From: Neoceratodus forsteri
Taxonomy: Eukaryota > Chordata > Ceratodontiformes > Ceratodontidae
Direction of reading: 5' to 3'
DNA: 64,000 bases
Assembly (NCBI GenBank): GCA_016271365.2
Contig: JADMNL010000023.1
Coordinates: forward strand, 609,302,001-609,366,000
Position 1 is the first letter of the stretch. Each line of letters opens with the position of its first letter. Both the position numbers and the translations under genes were made by a program. Positions 1-11,830 of this stretch are shown here, piece by piece. Under the pieces are notes generated by a model. It saw only the letters and a program-made list of their open reading frames with translations, had not been told where the DNA came from and did not search any database.

Positions 1-310
1 ATTCACTGTATTGGAAAATTTCAGTTGCAGATGATCACCCTTGAATGTGGTGTATCACAAGGATTGGTCCAAGCCCATGTTTTGTTTATTGTGTATATTC
101 TTCTGTCTGGTGTGAATATTGGTGACACAGCACTGGATATCATTTCTATGCTGATAATACCCAGTTGTATCTGTCCTTTAAGCCTGACAGAAACTCATCC
201 ATGCTATTGTTACAATGATGCCTGGCCAGAAAAATTGAGTTCTTATTGGTGAACTCTGATCAACAGTGTCAGCACTGAGGGTGTAGCCTTAAGCTTCTAG
301 TCTGTAATGG
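1..310 (+). mobile_element. L2-type LINE, reverse-transcriptase fragment
   Basis: Remnant of the RT domain of an L2/jockey-like non-LTR retrotransposon, entering from the window edge. Residues GVSQGLVQAHVLF near 49-90 match the usual GVPQGSVLGPLLF block. After a frame shift, bases 147-158 read Tyr-Ala-Asp-Asn followed by TQLYLSFKPD, the RT catalytic box with the second Asp changed to Asn. The reading frame is broken at least twice, so no product is expected. The 3' limit is vague. Another jockey-superfamily LINE is possible, but the TQLYLSFKP wording is typical of L2. Confidence 0.72.
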
Positions 311-429
311 AGTTTGACTTAAAGCAGTTAGGGTGGTTCACAGACTGGGCGTAGTCCTTTATGAGATGTTGACACTTGAGCCAGAGCAATCAACAGTAGT
401 CAAGGTCTGTTTCTTCCATAAAAGAGATG

Positions 430-1440
430 AAACCATCAGAATGTGCCCTTTTAGGGCTGCAGTGGTGAAGCACTGCAATCCTTTTATGATCACTTGAGTA
501 AAATGACTGCAATCTTTCTGAATGAACAACATATCAGATTGTGTCACAGTCGCCTCCACGTCAGTGAAGCAGTCCACCATGTTGTCTCTATCACTACACC
601 ACTGCTCTGTTTTATAGTGCTGGTGGTCATGGTGGAACAAGCACACTCCATCATGTCCAAGATGGCCACCACCTCTATTGCAATGCACTAGCAGTCAGGC
701 ATGTGCAGTAGCATGTGGAGGCCATTTTGGCCATGGCAGAGCACCCATATTCTGCCATGACCATGTACCATATTTTTATTTATTTAAATTAAGAAAATTC
801 CCCACCAGACCCTCCCTCTCAGCACCCACCACCCAGTCCCCCAGAAATATAACTGTGAAACTGGGGTGCCCAATTCAACAGTGTTATGCTCGAGGATCAT
901 CCATCTTTTGTGACACTGGGGGCCCTAATCCCCAGTGTTGTGATCAGAGATCATTGGTCATTTTTAAATTTATTTTTTATTTTGCACCTGAAAAAAAATC
1001 CATCGATGTCTTCCCCAACATGACTGTAATACTGGGGTGCCCAATCCCCAGTGCTGCATTGGAGATCATCAGTCTCTTTTTAACCTGTAAAACAAAACAG
1101 TCCATCAATGTCTTCGCAGCCAGTCCTTACCCCCACCTGATCCTGCCACTAAGCATCTACCACCCTGCACTCCTCCAAGCCCTTACTTACCCATTGGGGG
1201 TCCATCATAATCCTCTCTGGACAACAGACATGTCTTTACTCTTCAAAGGTGAACCACAAACTGAAGACACAGGTATGCAGTCCAATGTATTTCAATGGAG
1301 TTCTGAACTTAGTTCCATAAGTTGTATTTTCCTGTTGTTACAGTATCTGCCAAACCATATTCTGTACACCTTTGCATATCTTGCTGTGTCACTTCTGTTG
1401 TAGTTTAGTCAACTGCTAGCAATCAACTGTGATTTGGACC
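430..1440 (+). repeat. Repeat family R1, copy 1
   Basis: Interspersed repeat of unknown class, recognised because it recurs at 14721-15840 and in part at 49645-50300. It begins near TTTTAGGGCTGCAGTGG, passes through a 'gccatgaccatg' segment, then two or three internal subunits that each carry 'actggggtgcccaat...cccagtg' and 'cctctcagcacccacca', and closes with 'cctgtaaaacaaaacagtccatcaatgtctt...ttcaatggagttctgaacttag'. The 241-codon frame across it is explained by this repeat and matches no known protein. This copy lacks the palindromic satellite that follows the other two. Confidence 0.6.
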
Positions 1441-3265
1441 CCATAGCTCTTAATGCATACAGCAAGGAATTATTTCATAAAAGTCATTGTTTTCTATTGA
1501 AATATGGCAGAGACAGGGTGATGTGTCTTCAATTGTTCTATGGTGGAGCAAAATTTGGGAAGAGATTAATTACTGAACAAAAAGAAAACCACTGAAAAAT
1601 TAGGCCCATTGCTAAAACAGCTACACTGAAAGAAACTAAAGAAAGTCAATCAAATGACAGTAAAGGGGGATAAGATTATGAACTAAAAACATCTGTGCTG
1701 CTGTTGAATGGGAAAAACACAGTAGAGCAGAAATACATGTAGAGTATGTTCTATTGCTATACACTGAAGCCAGGATCGAGGAGATGCTAAACAATTTAAA
1801 ACCTTAACAAACTGAATCTGCTACTATGTAAAAAGATAAACTCAAAAGAAAACTGTGATGGATTGTGAACTTGAGCAAAAATTAACCAAGGAAAGAAATT
1901 AATAATTATAGAAAAATAGAAACATAAATGAAACACTGTAGATATTATATTTTTGTTTCTAGGATTGAGAAGACAGAAAAGGGGAAGAGGAGATGGAGAC
2001 AGTCGAGTATACTGCTGCTGAGTAAAGCGCAGAGCAGATATGCCCATGCACAGTCCCTTAACACACACATGGGGATCCCTTAGGTGAAACCACATGGAGT
2101 AGAACATTTTGAGTTTTAAAGTTAGCAAAACACAAGTGAAAGTGTCCTGGTATCTGTTGTAGGCCCACCACCAGTGACATGAAGTCCTCTGTTTTTAATC
2201 TTTTTTTATTTATTGAACTAAAGTAAGAAACATAATTGAAAGTGCTCTGATCTGGGTCTAACGCAACAAGATACAGATGTTCTTTAGTAAAGGTGGATAG
2301 TAGTAATGGTGGAATGGAAAGTAAATACTTCATTACTCATACAAAGTTATTCTCCATCACTCTCTGACCTCATTAGTGTCATTTTCAGTTAATGTTATGG
2401 AGCTACAGTAAGAGATAGATGTCCAATTCCAAACTGCTATGGCTCCTACCTGGACACTCTCACATGTGTTTTGTAACTTGGACCTAGGCACTCTCCCTAT
2501 GTTTTTTTAATTGACTTTGCTAAATGTTGCTTAAATTTTAAATAGGCAAAGGATACATGTATCAGCTCAACTTCTCTTTGTGCATTATTTTGGCTAAAAC
2601 AATATTTTAGTCAGTTCAAAACAAATCCAAATCCTAATCTAAATCTTTATAAAAAATGGAGGATATATATACCAAAACCAAATCCACAGTTACCCCAGGA
2701 TTTGCTCACCCCTCAATGGTAATTGCAACTTCAATATTGAGACCAACACATCACCGAGAACTAAGAGAAATAATACTGTGGACAAAACCATAACTGAGAA
2801 CTAATAACAGAGTGTAACTTTTGCAGTAATAATAACGAGGGATTCATTATACAGGTATATAGAATAATGTATAAGTGTCATACATTACAGGTTTATTTTC
2901 CACATATGGGGTGTGTGATACAACATAAACTACATGTGCAAAACACAAATGGTTTGTGAAGATATCAGATACCTAGGCTATGTAAAAATGGATAAATTCA
3001 ACTCTCCTACTTTATTTTTAAATTGCTAAGTTTACTGATAATAAGAAACAGTAAAAATGAGGGCCCAGACTTGAAGAATACAGCACTAAAAAGGAAAGTA
3101 AGTTGACTCACTCAGAAGTTGTTTTTTTATCGTGAGATTAATCCCCAAAATGTCTGTCTTTGTAATGAATGGAGATACTGAGTACAGTTTTTATATCCAC
3201 AGTGAGTAAAAGCAGAAGAAAAAAAGAGACCATTATGGTTCTGTAGAGAAATGAACAAGGTGGTG
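1441..3265. other. Unassigned A+T-rich stretch
   Basis: I see no gene, RNA or recognisable element here. The sequence is A+T rich with stop codons in every frame and short frames of at most ~110 codons whose translations are low in information. It could be intergenic sequence or very old repeats. Confidence 0.5.
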
Positions 3266-5092
3266 AAGGAAAAAGGATGGAATTAAGGAGGTATAAGGAA
3301 ACACAGAGGGAGGAGGACAGGGGGATATACCAAGTAAAACAGAGTGAAGGAAGAGGTGGTAAGGGAGAAAAGGTGCAGGCAGAGGAAAAGTATAAACAAA
3401 GGGTATCAGAGGGTAGACTTTTCATCAGATATATAAGTGAGAAAAAGAAAGCAAGGGAAGGATTAGAAGGGTGGCAGTGAGACTACAATCAAGAGGACTA
3501 AGGAAAAGCTAACACTCTGAAAAGGTACTTTCCTCAGTCTTCACAGTACAGGGAGCAGCAGGAACAAAGTGGGGTGAACACAAGTTCATTTTCAGAGAAA
3601 AGATTACTGAAGGGATACACAGCTCTGAACATGGACAAAGCTAAGGACTAGACAGAATACACCCATGGGAAATAAAGGAACTCAGGGAGGTGGTAGCTGC
3701 CCAACTGGTGGCTGTAAAGAAGCATGGTACAAGAGTACTTGAAAAGAGCAAACATGGTACCTCTAGATATAAGTGACAGCAGAGAGGAGGCTAGCAACTA
3801 AAAGCTTGTTAGTCACATTTCAGTGGTAGGGAAATTAATGAAAACCCTACTGAAGGAAAGGCTGGCAAAATACCGTAAGTCTAATTGGCTGCAAGACTGC
3901 AGGCAGCATGGATGTACTGGGGGGTCATTGTAGACAGATCTGATTGATTTCTTTGACTGGGTGACCAGGAAATAGATCATGGAGGGCAGTGGATGTGGCC
4001 TCCTGTACCTTAGTCAGGCCTTAGACACTGCCACACAGAAGACTGATGAAGAAATTAAGTAGCCTAAGGTTGGGATCCAGAGTGGTGAATTGGGTTAGAA
4101 GCTGGTTCATGGATAAACTACAGAAGATGGTGGTTAGCACTCACCCAAATGATGGAATTGACTGATGGAGTGCCACAGGGCTCAATAGTGGGACGGTTCT
4201 CTTCAATGCCTTCATAAGTGACTTTATAGATGAACTGGATGTGAAGGTATGACTTTTGCAGATGATACCAAAATCTGTAGTAGGGTGGACACTCAGTAGA
4301 GGGTGGAGATAACGAGTGACACTGGGAAACTCAAGGAGTTGTCAAGAAAAGGCAGTTTGGTCCAGTGCCAAAAGTGCAAAATCATGTGCTTAAGGCAAAT
4401 GAACCCAGGAGTTGAGTATAGGATGGGGGTGAGGTACTGACAGTCATTAAACAGTAAAGAGACCATAAGGGTTATCACAACTGATGACCTCAAAGTTGCA
4501 AAGGCAGTATAGCAAAGCAGTGAGTATGGCTAGCGGGATGCTAGGGTGTATAGGAGGGTATGTCCCATAGGAGAGAAGGGCTGTAACTATATTGCTCCCT
4601 GGTAAGATCCCAGCTAGAGTACTGTGTACAGTTTTGGATGCCGCACCTCAGAAAGGACGTAAACAGGCTAGAGGCAGTCTAGAAGAGGGCAACTAAAATG
4701 GAGAGGGTTGCATGAGAAGAGAAATCCTATAAGTAAGGAGGGATCTCAACATGTGCACCCTGAAACAGAGAGGAGAGGAGAGAGAGAGATGGAACATGAT
4801 AGAGACCTACAAGTATCTCATGGGTGAACAGGGTGCAGGATAGGAGTTTCTTTCAAATGAAAAGAGCACCAGGACCAGGAGGAATGTGATGAAGCTGGAG
4901 GTGGAAATTTTAAGAGGAATGTGAGGAAGTACTACATCACTGAAAGGATAGAAAATGCCTAGAACAGACTGACAGTCAAAGTGGTGGAGGCAAAATGGGC
5001 AGGGGACTTCAAGCATGTGTAAGATAGAGTTTGGGCAGACTGGCTGGTCCAAGCAGTCCTTTCCTGCTGACAAATTCTATGTTTCTATGTTT
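3266..5092 (+). mobile_element. CR1 LINE, 5'-truncated, RT to 3' tail
   Basis: Non-LTR retrotransposon of the CR1 clade. It begins in the linker before RT (3277-3480, '...YISEKKKAREGL'), then shows RT blocks with many stops: 'LDRIHPWEIKELREVV' near 3640-3700, 'QDCRQHG' near 3895, 'DGVPQGSIVG' near 4165-4195 and 'ADDTKICSRVDTQ' near 4260-4295. The 3' third encodes '[22 protein letters not shown]' split over 4617-4685. The element ends in two and a bit copies of the octamer TTCTATGT (5074-5091), the tail type diagnostic of CR1. It is dead: frameshifts and stops throughout. Confidence 0.9.
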
Positions 5093-5339
5093 CACAAGTG
5101 AGTAGCAATTATGAAGGAAATAGCAGTTTTATAGTTTGAGTAGAGCATGGTGTAATATTATTTTTCCAGTGATTGATGTGGTATGATGGCACAATGGTGA
5201 ATTTGATTACAGCATACTTGAAGCAAAACAAAAATCCACACAATATTGGCGCAATTAAAACTTCATTTAAAGAGCAAGTATAATAGGCAACTGATTATTT
5301 TATGTATTGTATGCTGATGTGTTAGTAATTGCTTCCTGC

Positions 5340-6864
5340 TTTTATAATAAAATATTTTGTTTGTGCAAAGAAAGAAGATTTTCTCGCCTTTGCTTTTCAC
5401 AGTTCTGGTAAAAGAATTCAATAGAATTGTGGTACTGTGATGTCCAAAACTATCGACTACTTAGGAGCCCGATGTATTTCAATGAGAAACTAAATATATG
5501 TTTCTTTTCTAAAGAAATAAATACATCTTTCAGCAACAGACTTTGGGCAGGATTCACAAAGAAAGCAAAAACCCACGGCTCGGGAAAAAGGCCTTCAGCA
5601 CTGTGGAAATGCAGTTGCGTGATATTCATAAAGAAATTTTGAGCATGTGTGGAATTTCCTAAAATCTCCCCAGCTGTGGAAATTCAACAGCTGCGGAAAT
5701 TTGCATGTGTTGAAAATCACAACTCGCGGATCTGCAAGTGCAGAAATAGCTCAGGAGGCACAGCAACAGTGAGCTTAATTACCGGAACAGCAGACTTTAA
5801 CAGGGCTGTCATAGAATGAAGCTGAAAGCACCCACAAAGAGACCAGCAACCAGTCTCTCAACTGGGACCACTGCAGCACCACAGGTACCAGCAATACCAT
5901 GGCACCACAGTGACCAACTGTCACTGCTGGTCCTCCCTCCCTGGGTGTTCCTGTTGCCTACAGGGGTATCACTCACTGCAGGCTGGCCAAGCTTTACTGC
6001 CTGTGGGGCTCTGTCATGGGCTGCACTGTGTCTGGTGGTTGTTGCCTGTTGCCATATCATGGTAATGTGTGCTTTTGTTGCTGTTACAGCACCCACTGCT
6101 ATACTATCTGGGATGCTGTTACCTGTGCCTCACCTCCACCTTAATTGATTCTAATTGTTGGGGCACTACTGCAGTTTGCTGAGGGAGTTACACCTCATTC
6201 CACTGTGTGTAACATTTTTTCTGCAGCTGTGGAAAAAACTGGTTGTGAATAGCCTTTCGGGGCTGTGCCTTACTTGTCTCACACTTTCTTTTCCTCAGGG
6301 ACTTCATAGCTGCACTTTTCCACAGTCCTTAGTGTTGTTTTCTGCAGCTGCAGATGGTTTTGTGAATGGCACCCAGTGTAAATTCTCCTTTGTTTCCATA
6401 GCTAGAGCAGTGTCGGGACTTAGGGAAAGTTTGCACCTTCAGGAAGCTTTGTGAATCTAGCCCTGTGTCTTTTGTATGTTTGCACTACTGTGGTTCATCT
6501 GCATGGTTTTACAATTTTAAAACCAAAACTGGCTTGTCTTCTTCCCAAGTAATATCTGCTTATGAAGAAAATGTCACCAGCTAAATTATAATAAAATATC
6601 ATGTTTTCAAAATCACATATTTCTAATAATATATAATATTTTGGAAGTAAAAGTGATATTTCTCTATAAAACGGAAAGCAGGTTTGCAGTTTCCCATTGA
6701 AATACACTGCCAGCCTTGCCAGTAAAGCTCTTTTGACATCATAATACACGAATTCAATTGGGTTCTTGTTTACTAGTAGGTCACAAAATACAAATACAGT
6801 GATGAAAAGATAACTAAAATAAAAATAAAAACAAACAAAAAAGCTGAAGAGGCATCTAAAGGCC
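5340..6864. mobile_element. Element with divergent long inverted arms, host of a nested insertion
   Basis: The plus strand around 5405-5540 and the minus strand around 6790-6650 are recognisably the same sequence. Both contain 'agaa..caat.gaatt', 'tgatgtc.aaa' and 'gtatttcaatg.gaaact' in the same order, and their translations share YFNxKLxxCF. The identity, judged by eye, is about two thirds over ~120 bases. The arms face each other and a separate element with its own inverted ends (5545-6463) sits between them. The simplest reading is an old DNA transposon or fold-back repeat split by a younger insertion; two unrelated copies in opposite orientation is the alternative. Confidence 0.5.
5545..6463. 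mobile_element. Non-autonomous DNA transposon with terminal inverted repeats
   Basis: The left end reads GGGCAGGATTCACAAAGAAA and the reverse complement of the right end reads GGGCTAGATTCACAAAGCTT, giving terminal inverted repeats of about 17-20 bp with one or two mismatches. Subterminal 'cagctgtggaaa' words occur near both ends in opposite orientation, as is common in MITE-like elements. There is no transposase: the frames inside (5816-6148, 6155-6454) match nothing I know. I could not find a convincing target-site duplication, so the superfamily (hAT-like or other) is open. Confidence 0.62.
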
Positions 6865-8280
6865 CCAAACATTCATTGTTAAAGATATACAGTACATCCT
6901 TACTAAACACTTTCTCTTTAATGTAATAAACATGGTGTAAGGTAGCAGTAAGGTGGTGCTACTCCATATTTATTACACTTAAATAAAGTTTTTAACTACT
7001 CCAATATTGTAGTTTATTTTGTTTTGATTCAAGGATGTTGTAACCCTACTTTATTGATTGTCCTATGAGTTGCTATGTGGTGGCATCATCTGAGGGTCCT
7101 TAACTGCCCCACAGTTGTTCTAGATTTTATTATGAATTTCCATTATACACAGCAGTGTATAATGAAAACAAAAACGTGCACAGAAGATTTTGAAAGTGAT
7201 GGTAGACAGGTTAATAACCAGACTCACCAATAAATATATAACCCTTACAGTTATATTTTATCATTACTTAACCTGCCATTAATTCATTTTATTCATAAAT
7301 GCTACTGACACCAGCCAGGGATTCTGATCTAATTGCTTTTATGCTTTACTTTTAACAAGTGTCAGCATCTAAACTGTCAACCTACTCCACCTGCTTCATA
7401 ACCCAACTCCTTACAAAGGTCCTAGCTATTGAGCTGGATACAGAGGCAATCACAGCTGCTGGATGGATAGTCATTTACAGCTGTCAAATGGAATGGCAAT
7501 AATCATGGCTGTTAGAGCAGCCAAAATCACTGCCACCAAATGGTGAGGCAATTACAGTATGACCACTGAACAGAGTGGGACTGAACCTATGCTACTTGTC
7601 TCTGTGGACACCAGATACCTATCTGAAACAGAAAAACTATGAAACAAGTGCGCTGTACATGTTTTTGTATCACACACCTCCTTACTGACCTGCCTTGTGA
7701 TAGTCAGGCATAAAGTAGTTCCCTACATGACATGACACATCAAACCATTGGCACCTCTGTATAAAACCAAGCAGTATTCATATCTGAATAGAGGCAGGCA
7801 TTTTCTATTTCTAATTTGAACTTGTTCTAACAAACCCAAAATGGTTTTAAAAGTTATTGTTTGGAAACCTCATTAACTACTGTAATTTTCATACAGTATG
7901 TTGGCATATTAAGTATATTTTAGTTGCATGATAACTACTCATTTACATTTCTAACCACTAACAGTCTGTAATGGGAGGTCTTCTCAATTCTAAATCTTAG
8001 AGTTGACCAAGTTGTAAAGTTTTCTAGAGCCTGCTTGCCTGTTTCTTCATCTGTAAATGTTGCTACAGCTCATTAGGTCCCAGTTGTAGTGTGGAAGCCG
8101 GGGTGGTGGAAAATAAATGGCTTGCACCATCAGATTCATTCATCACCTAAACCTGCTATGTTTAGCTGCCAGCACACTAAGCAAGGGCAAGGACCCCCCA
8201 TGTAAACTGTCATTATATACTTTAGCTGACACAATTAGGAATTGTAGCTGGTATCATCCCATCATGCACCCCAGGACATG
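6865..8280. other. Unassigned stretch
   Basis: No gene or repeat that I can name. It is A+T rich with no long frame and no visible tandem structure. Confidence 0.45.
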
Positions 8281-8998
8281 GCACAAACATAGAAACATAG
8301 ACTTTGTTGGCAGAAAAGGACCATTTGGCCCACCTAGTCTGCCCTAAAATATCCTACCTACTGTGTTACCATAGACCCTACTTGATCTCCAGCCTTACCC
8401 CATCCCTGTTATAAAGGTTCCTTGTGTCTATCCCATGCATGTCTGAATCACTACCATTTTGTTCCCACCACCTCTGCTGGGAATTGGTCTAGATGTCCAC
8501 CACCATTTCCATGAAGAAGTATTTCTTCCATCCCCTCTGAGACTCCCCTTCCAGATCCAAATCATGCTCACTTGTCCTTGAGCATCTCTTTCTATGCAAA
8601 TGCTACCTTCCTGTACCATATTTATACCCTCGAGGTATTTGAATGTTTCTATCATGTCTCCCCTTTCCTTCTACCTTCAAGAGCGTGCATATTTCATTCC
8701 TGACTTTTCCTCATAGGGCTTCTGATGCAGGCCATGCAACATTTTGTTTGCCTTCCTCTGTACCGCCACCACATGATCTATATCCTTCCTGAGATGGGGC
8801 ATCCAGAACTGGACACAGTATTCAGGTGTGGCCTCACCATTCGCCCTATACAGGGTAGCACCACCTCTCTTTCTACTGGTGATACCCCTCCCTGCACCCA
8901 ACATTCTACAAGCCTTCCTTCTGCCTTATGACACTGCTTTGCTACATTCAGGTCATCAGATAAGATGACCTCAAGGTTCCTTTTCTACTTTGTTGTTG
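8281..8998 (-). mobile_element. CR1 LINE (copy A), 3' end segment
   Basis: Minus-strand CR1. Its 3' tail begins at 8289 as the reverse complement of octamer-type sequence ('catagaaacatagactttg'), followed by the standard 3' region 'ggcagaaaaggaccatttggcccacctagtctgccc'. Reading the minus strand from 8904 gives '[20 protein letters not shown]' then 'VQRKANKMLHGLHQKPYEEK', the conserved CR1 RT C-terminal region. It is interrupted at ~8998 by an L2-like LINE and resumes at 10441, and again at 13456 after a second insertion. Confidence 0.9.
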
Positions 8999-10440
8999 TC
9001 ACTCCTCCCCCACCAAATTGTTTGTTCATTTGTTTGTTTAAAATTTATTTTTATACAGGTTTATCTGTTGGAAAATTAATCCCCATTTTCAACAAATACC
9101 TGAGTTATCATTACAAAATATCAAGCATAACAAATACACACAATACCAAAACAAAACTTAATAACAATTACAACCAACATTTAAATAATTAAACAATTCA
9201 AGCTTAAAAAGTGCAAATCAGAAATTTCAATAATTTCATAAGACAAGCCATTCCATGACCTAGCTACACTATTCTGTAAAACCATATCCCCATGCGATTT
9301 AAATTTTGAATTGGGCAATTTTCTTATTGATCTCTAAACATATCTAAGTATTTAGTGTCTGAATTCAAACAAATCAAGTATCTTAAGGAATGCATATTTG
9401 AATGTATCAAACCATGACATATCATGAGCCACACAAATTCTCTTCAAGCGGATGGATATAACCATCCAAGTTCTTGATAAACTATACAATGATGAACTCG
9501 AGATTTGTTATTCAGTATATAATTCCCAATCTATAATAAATCTGATCCAATTTTAATAAAGATTTTTATGAGAATGTTTATATAGTGGAAGACCATATTC
9601 TAACACAGGTAACAACAGTTGTTTTATCAACTTAGACTTTATAACCTTATTCAAACATCCTGATACCCTTCTTAATACTCCCAATCTTTGATTTACTTTT
9701 TAATTTGTGATGTTATGTGTTCAGAAAAAGAAAAATGATAATCCACCATAACTCCTAAATATTTATAGGTATTAACCTCTTGAACACATGTACCATCCAA
9801 AAACTAATCTTCAAATCAGTAAAATTCTTAATTCGAGGTCCCACAGAAAAGTCATACTCTGAGTTTTCCCAGAACTTATTAAAGTCCAGAATCCCTTATC
9901 CAAGACTCAATATTAGTAAAGTCTGTCTGAAGTTGCTGTCTCAGATCTCCTGGATCAGTAGCAGATGCTACAAAACTATATCATCTGCATAGAGTCTAAC
10001 ATCAGTATAGGCCACGTAATCAGGAAGATTATTAATATAAATATTAAATAACACAAGGCCCAAAATTGAGCCCTGAGGTACACCTCGATATAAATCCAGG
10101 AGATCTGAGACAGCAACACCACAAACCACCCTCTGTTTATGATTCATTAAATAAGATCTAAACCACTGCAAGGAATTATTATTTATCCCCATCGTTTGTA
10201 GTCTTAGCAAAGTGTTTCATGATGTACCAAATCAAATGCTTACTAAGGTCACAAACACTGCCCCAATATGATTACCCTTGTTCAAAGATGTTGACACCAA
10301 GTTACTAAATTCAAGTAAGACAGTGTTTGTGGACCTACCCTTTCTAAATCCGTGTTGGCAATTAGTCAATAACCCTAAATAGTCAAGGTGCTGACTAAGC
10401 TGATTATTTATCAGCCTGTCCAGCACCTTAGACAAAATAG
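8999..10440 (-). mobile_element. L2/jockey-like LINE inserted in CR1 copy A
   Basis: A second, non-CR1 LINE family on the minus strand. From 10440 downward it encodes 'LSKVLDRLINNQLSQHLDYL', 'QHGFRKGRSTNTVLLEF' and 'GAVFV' (the FDTV region is frameshifted near 10230). Then 10210-9968 reads 'WFRSYLMNHKQRVV', 'GVPQGSILG', 'LFNIYINNLP' and the intact catalytic box YADDIVL (residues 73-79 of that frame). Downstream the frame is broken. The 3' UTR is A+T rich (9000-9700). It splits CR1 copy A, so it is the younger of the two. No clear target-site duplication was found. Confidence 0.85.
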
Positions 10441-11236
10441 GGACATTGTCCTCAGGTTCCTGTGCCCCATGTGCATAATTTTGCTTATTTTGGCATTGAA
10501 GTCTTGGTGCCATACCTTGATCATTCTTCAAGCTTTTCAAGTCCTCCTCATGTTTTCTACCCCTAGGTGTGTCCACTCTGTTGCAGATTTTTGTGTCATC
10601 TGTGAACAGGCATACCTTCCCTCCAGCCCTTCTGCGATGTTGCCGATGAAGACATTGAAGAGGACCAGTTCCAGAACTGACCCTGTGGCACTCCACTGGT
10701 TACGTTGCCTTCTTCCAGGTGTACCCTGTTGACCTCCACCCTCTGGCTTCTGTTACTCAGTCAGCTTTGTACCCATTATACTACCTTTGTACCATACTCA
10801 CTCCCAGGCTGCCCAGATTGTTTATTAGTGGTCTATGTGGTGCAGTGTCGAAGGACTTACTGAAATCTAAGTAGGTCCATCCACCCCACTTCCCTGATCC
10901 ACTACTCTGGTCACCCAGTCAAAGAAATCAATCAAGTTTGTCTGGCACGATCTCACCCTGTGAACCCATGCTGCCTTGAATCCTGCAATCCACTGGTCAC
11001 AGGGTATTCCATAATCATTTTTTTCAGTAGTGCTTCCATAACTTTGCCCACCACTGAAATCAGGCTTAAAATTCTAGTTTTCTGCCTCCTCCTATTCCCA
11101 CTTTCATGAAGCAGGACTACATCTGCTTTCCTCCAGCCCCAGACTACCCCCATATCTGATGATAGGTTGAACAGATCCATCAGACATGTGATCTCCTTCC
11201 TTAGTTCCCTCAGTATCCTGGGGGATTATATGTCAC
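10441..11236 (-). mobile_element. CR1 LINE (copy A), central RT segment
   Basis: Continuation of copy A after the L2-like insertion. On the minus strand it carries 'FTDDTKICNRVDTPRG' (10632-10560), the RT catalytic region with Ala changed to Thr before the Asp pair. Further upstream (11180-10953) come 'RILSLISVVGKVMEALLKKM' and 'SRQHGFTG', the RT blocks 0-2. Stops and frameshifts make it non-functional. It stops at ~11236 in 'cctgggggattatatgtcac' and is picked up again at 13456. Confidence 0.88.
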
Positions 11237-11830
11237 AATAGTGAATGCAGAATGATGATCTCTGTTTTGGTGAGTGTGTATTGCGAAAAGCAAATTGGCG
11301 CTATACACTTACCAGCGAACCAACACCCGACAACCTAAGGTGTTTTGCAGGGGGCTGCACCCACCCCTACACTCCACCTCATGGAGGCCTTTGCCCCTGG
11401 ACCCCTCTTAATTGGGTTTCCTTACTCCAGGGGTGCATGTAGGGAGGGGCACAAATTTATCAAAAAAAAAATTAAGTCCAGGAGCTGCAGGCAGAGGCAA
11501 AATTTAGACCTTTCCATCCCCAGACATGAACCCAGTACCTGCTGTGCTGGAGCCAGCCTCCCTCACACCACATCACTTGGCTGGCTTGGTGGCAGCAGGA
11601 ACAGTCCCTCCTGATAACCATCTTCCTATCCTTCCTTCCTTCTAATCCCTTTTCCGGTTGCTTTCCCTACCTTCACAGTAGAAGTAGTTGCTACACTTGC
11701 TGGTAGCCCATCTCAATTGCACCAAATATGGAATTGCTGTTTTGACAGTTGCCCATATTTGGTCCCAATCATACTGGATACCATCCTGGGGTGAACCTTG
11801 TCTGGCTCCATTGCCTTATTCTGAAGGGAG
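11237..11830. other. Insert 5' part of unknown origin, flanking CR1 copy B
   Basis: This lies between the broken end of CR1 copy A and the first recognisable base of CR1 copy B, so it was probably brought in with or before copy B. It holds a short A-run (11461-11472), a segment 11510-11590 that vaguely resembles an antisense tRNA-type SINE ('gacatgaacccagtacctgctgtgctggagcc'), and an inverted pair CCAAATATGG/CCATATTTGG at 11722-11763. No protein is recognised. Confidence 0.4.

Noticed and set aside
678..1403. 241-codon plus-strand frame as a gene
   Set aside because: It coincides with repeat R1; the second copy at 14721 has no such frame, so the openness is by chance.
5530..6475. Target-site duplication around the element with GATTCACAAAG ends
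   Set aside because: The flanks ('cagacttt' and 'tgtgtctt') agree at only about half of the positions.
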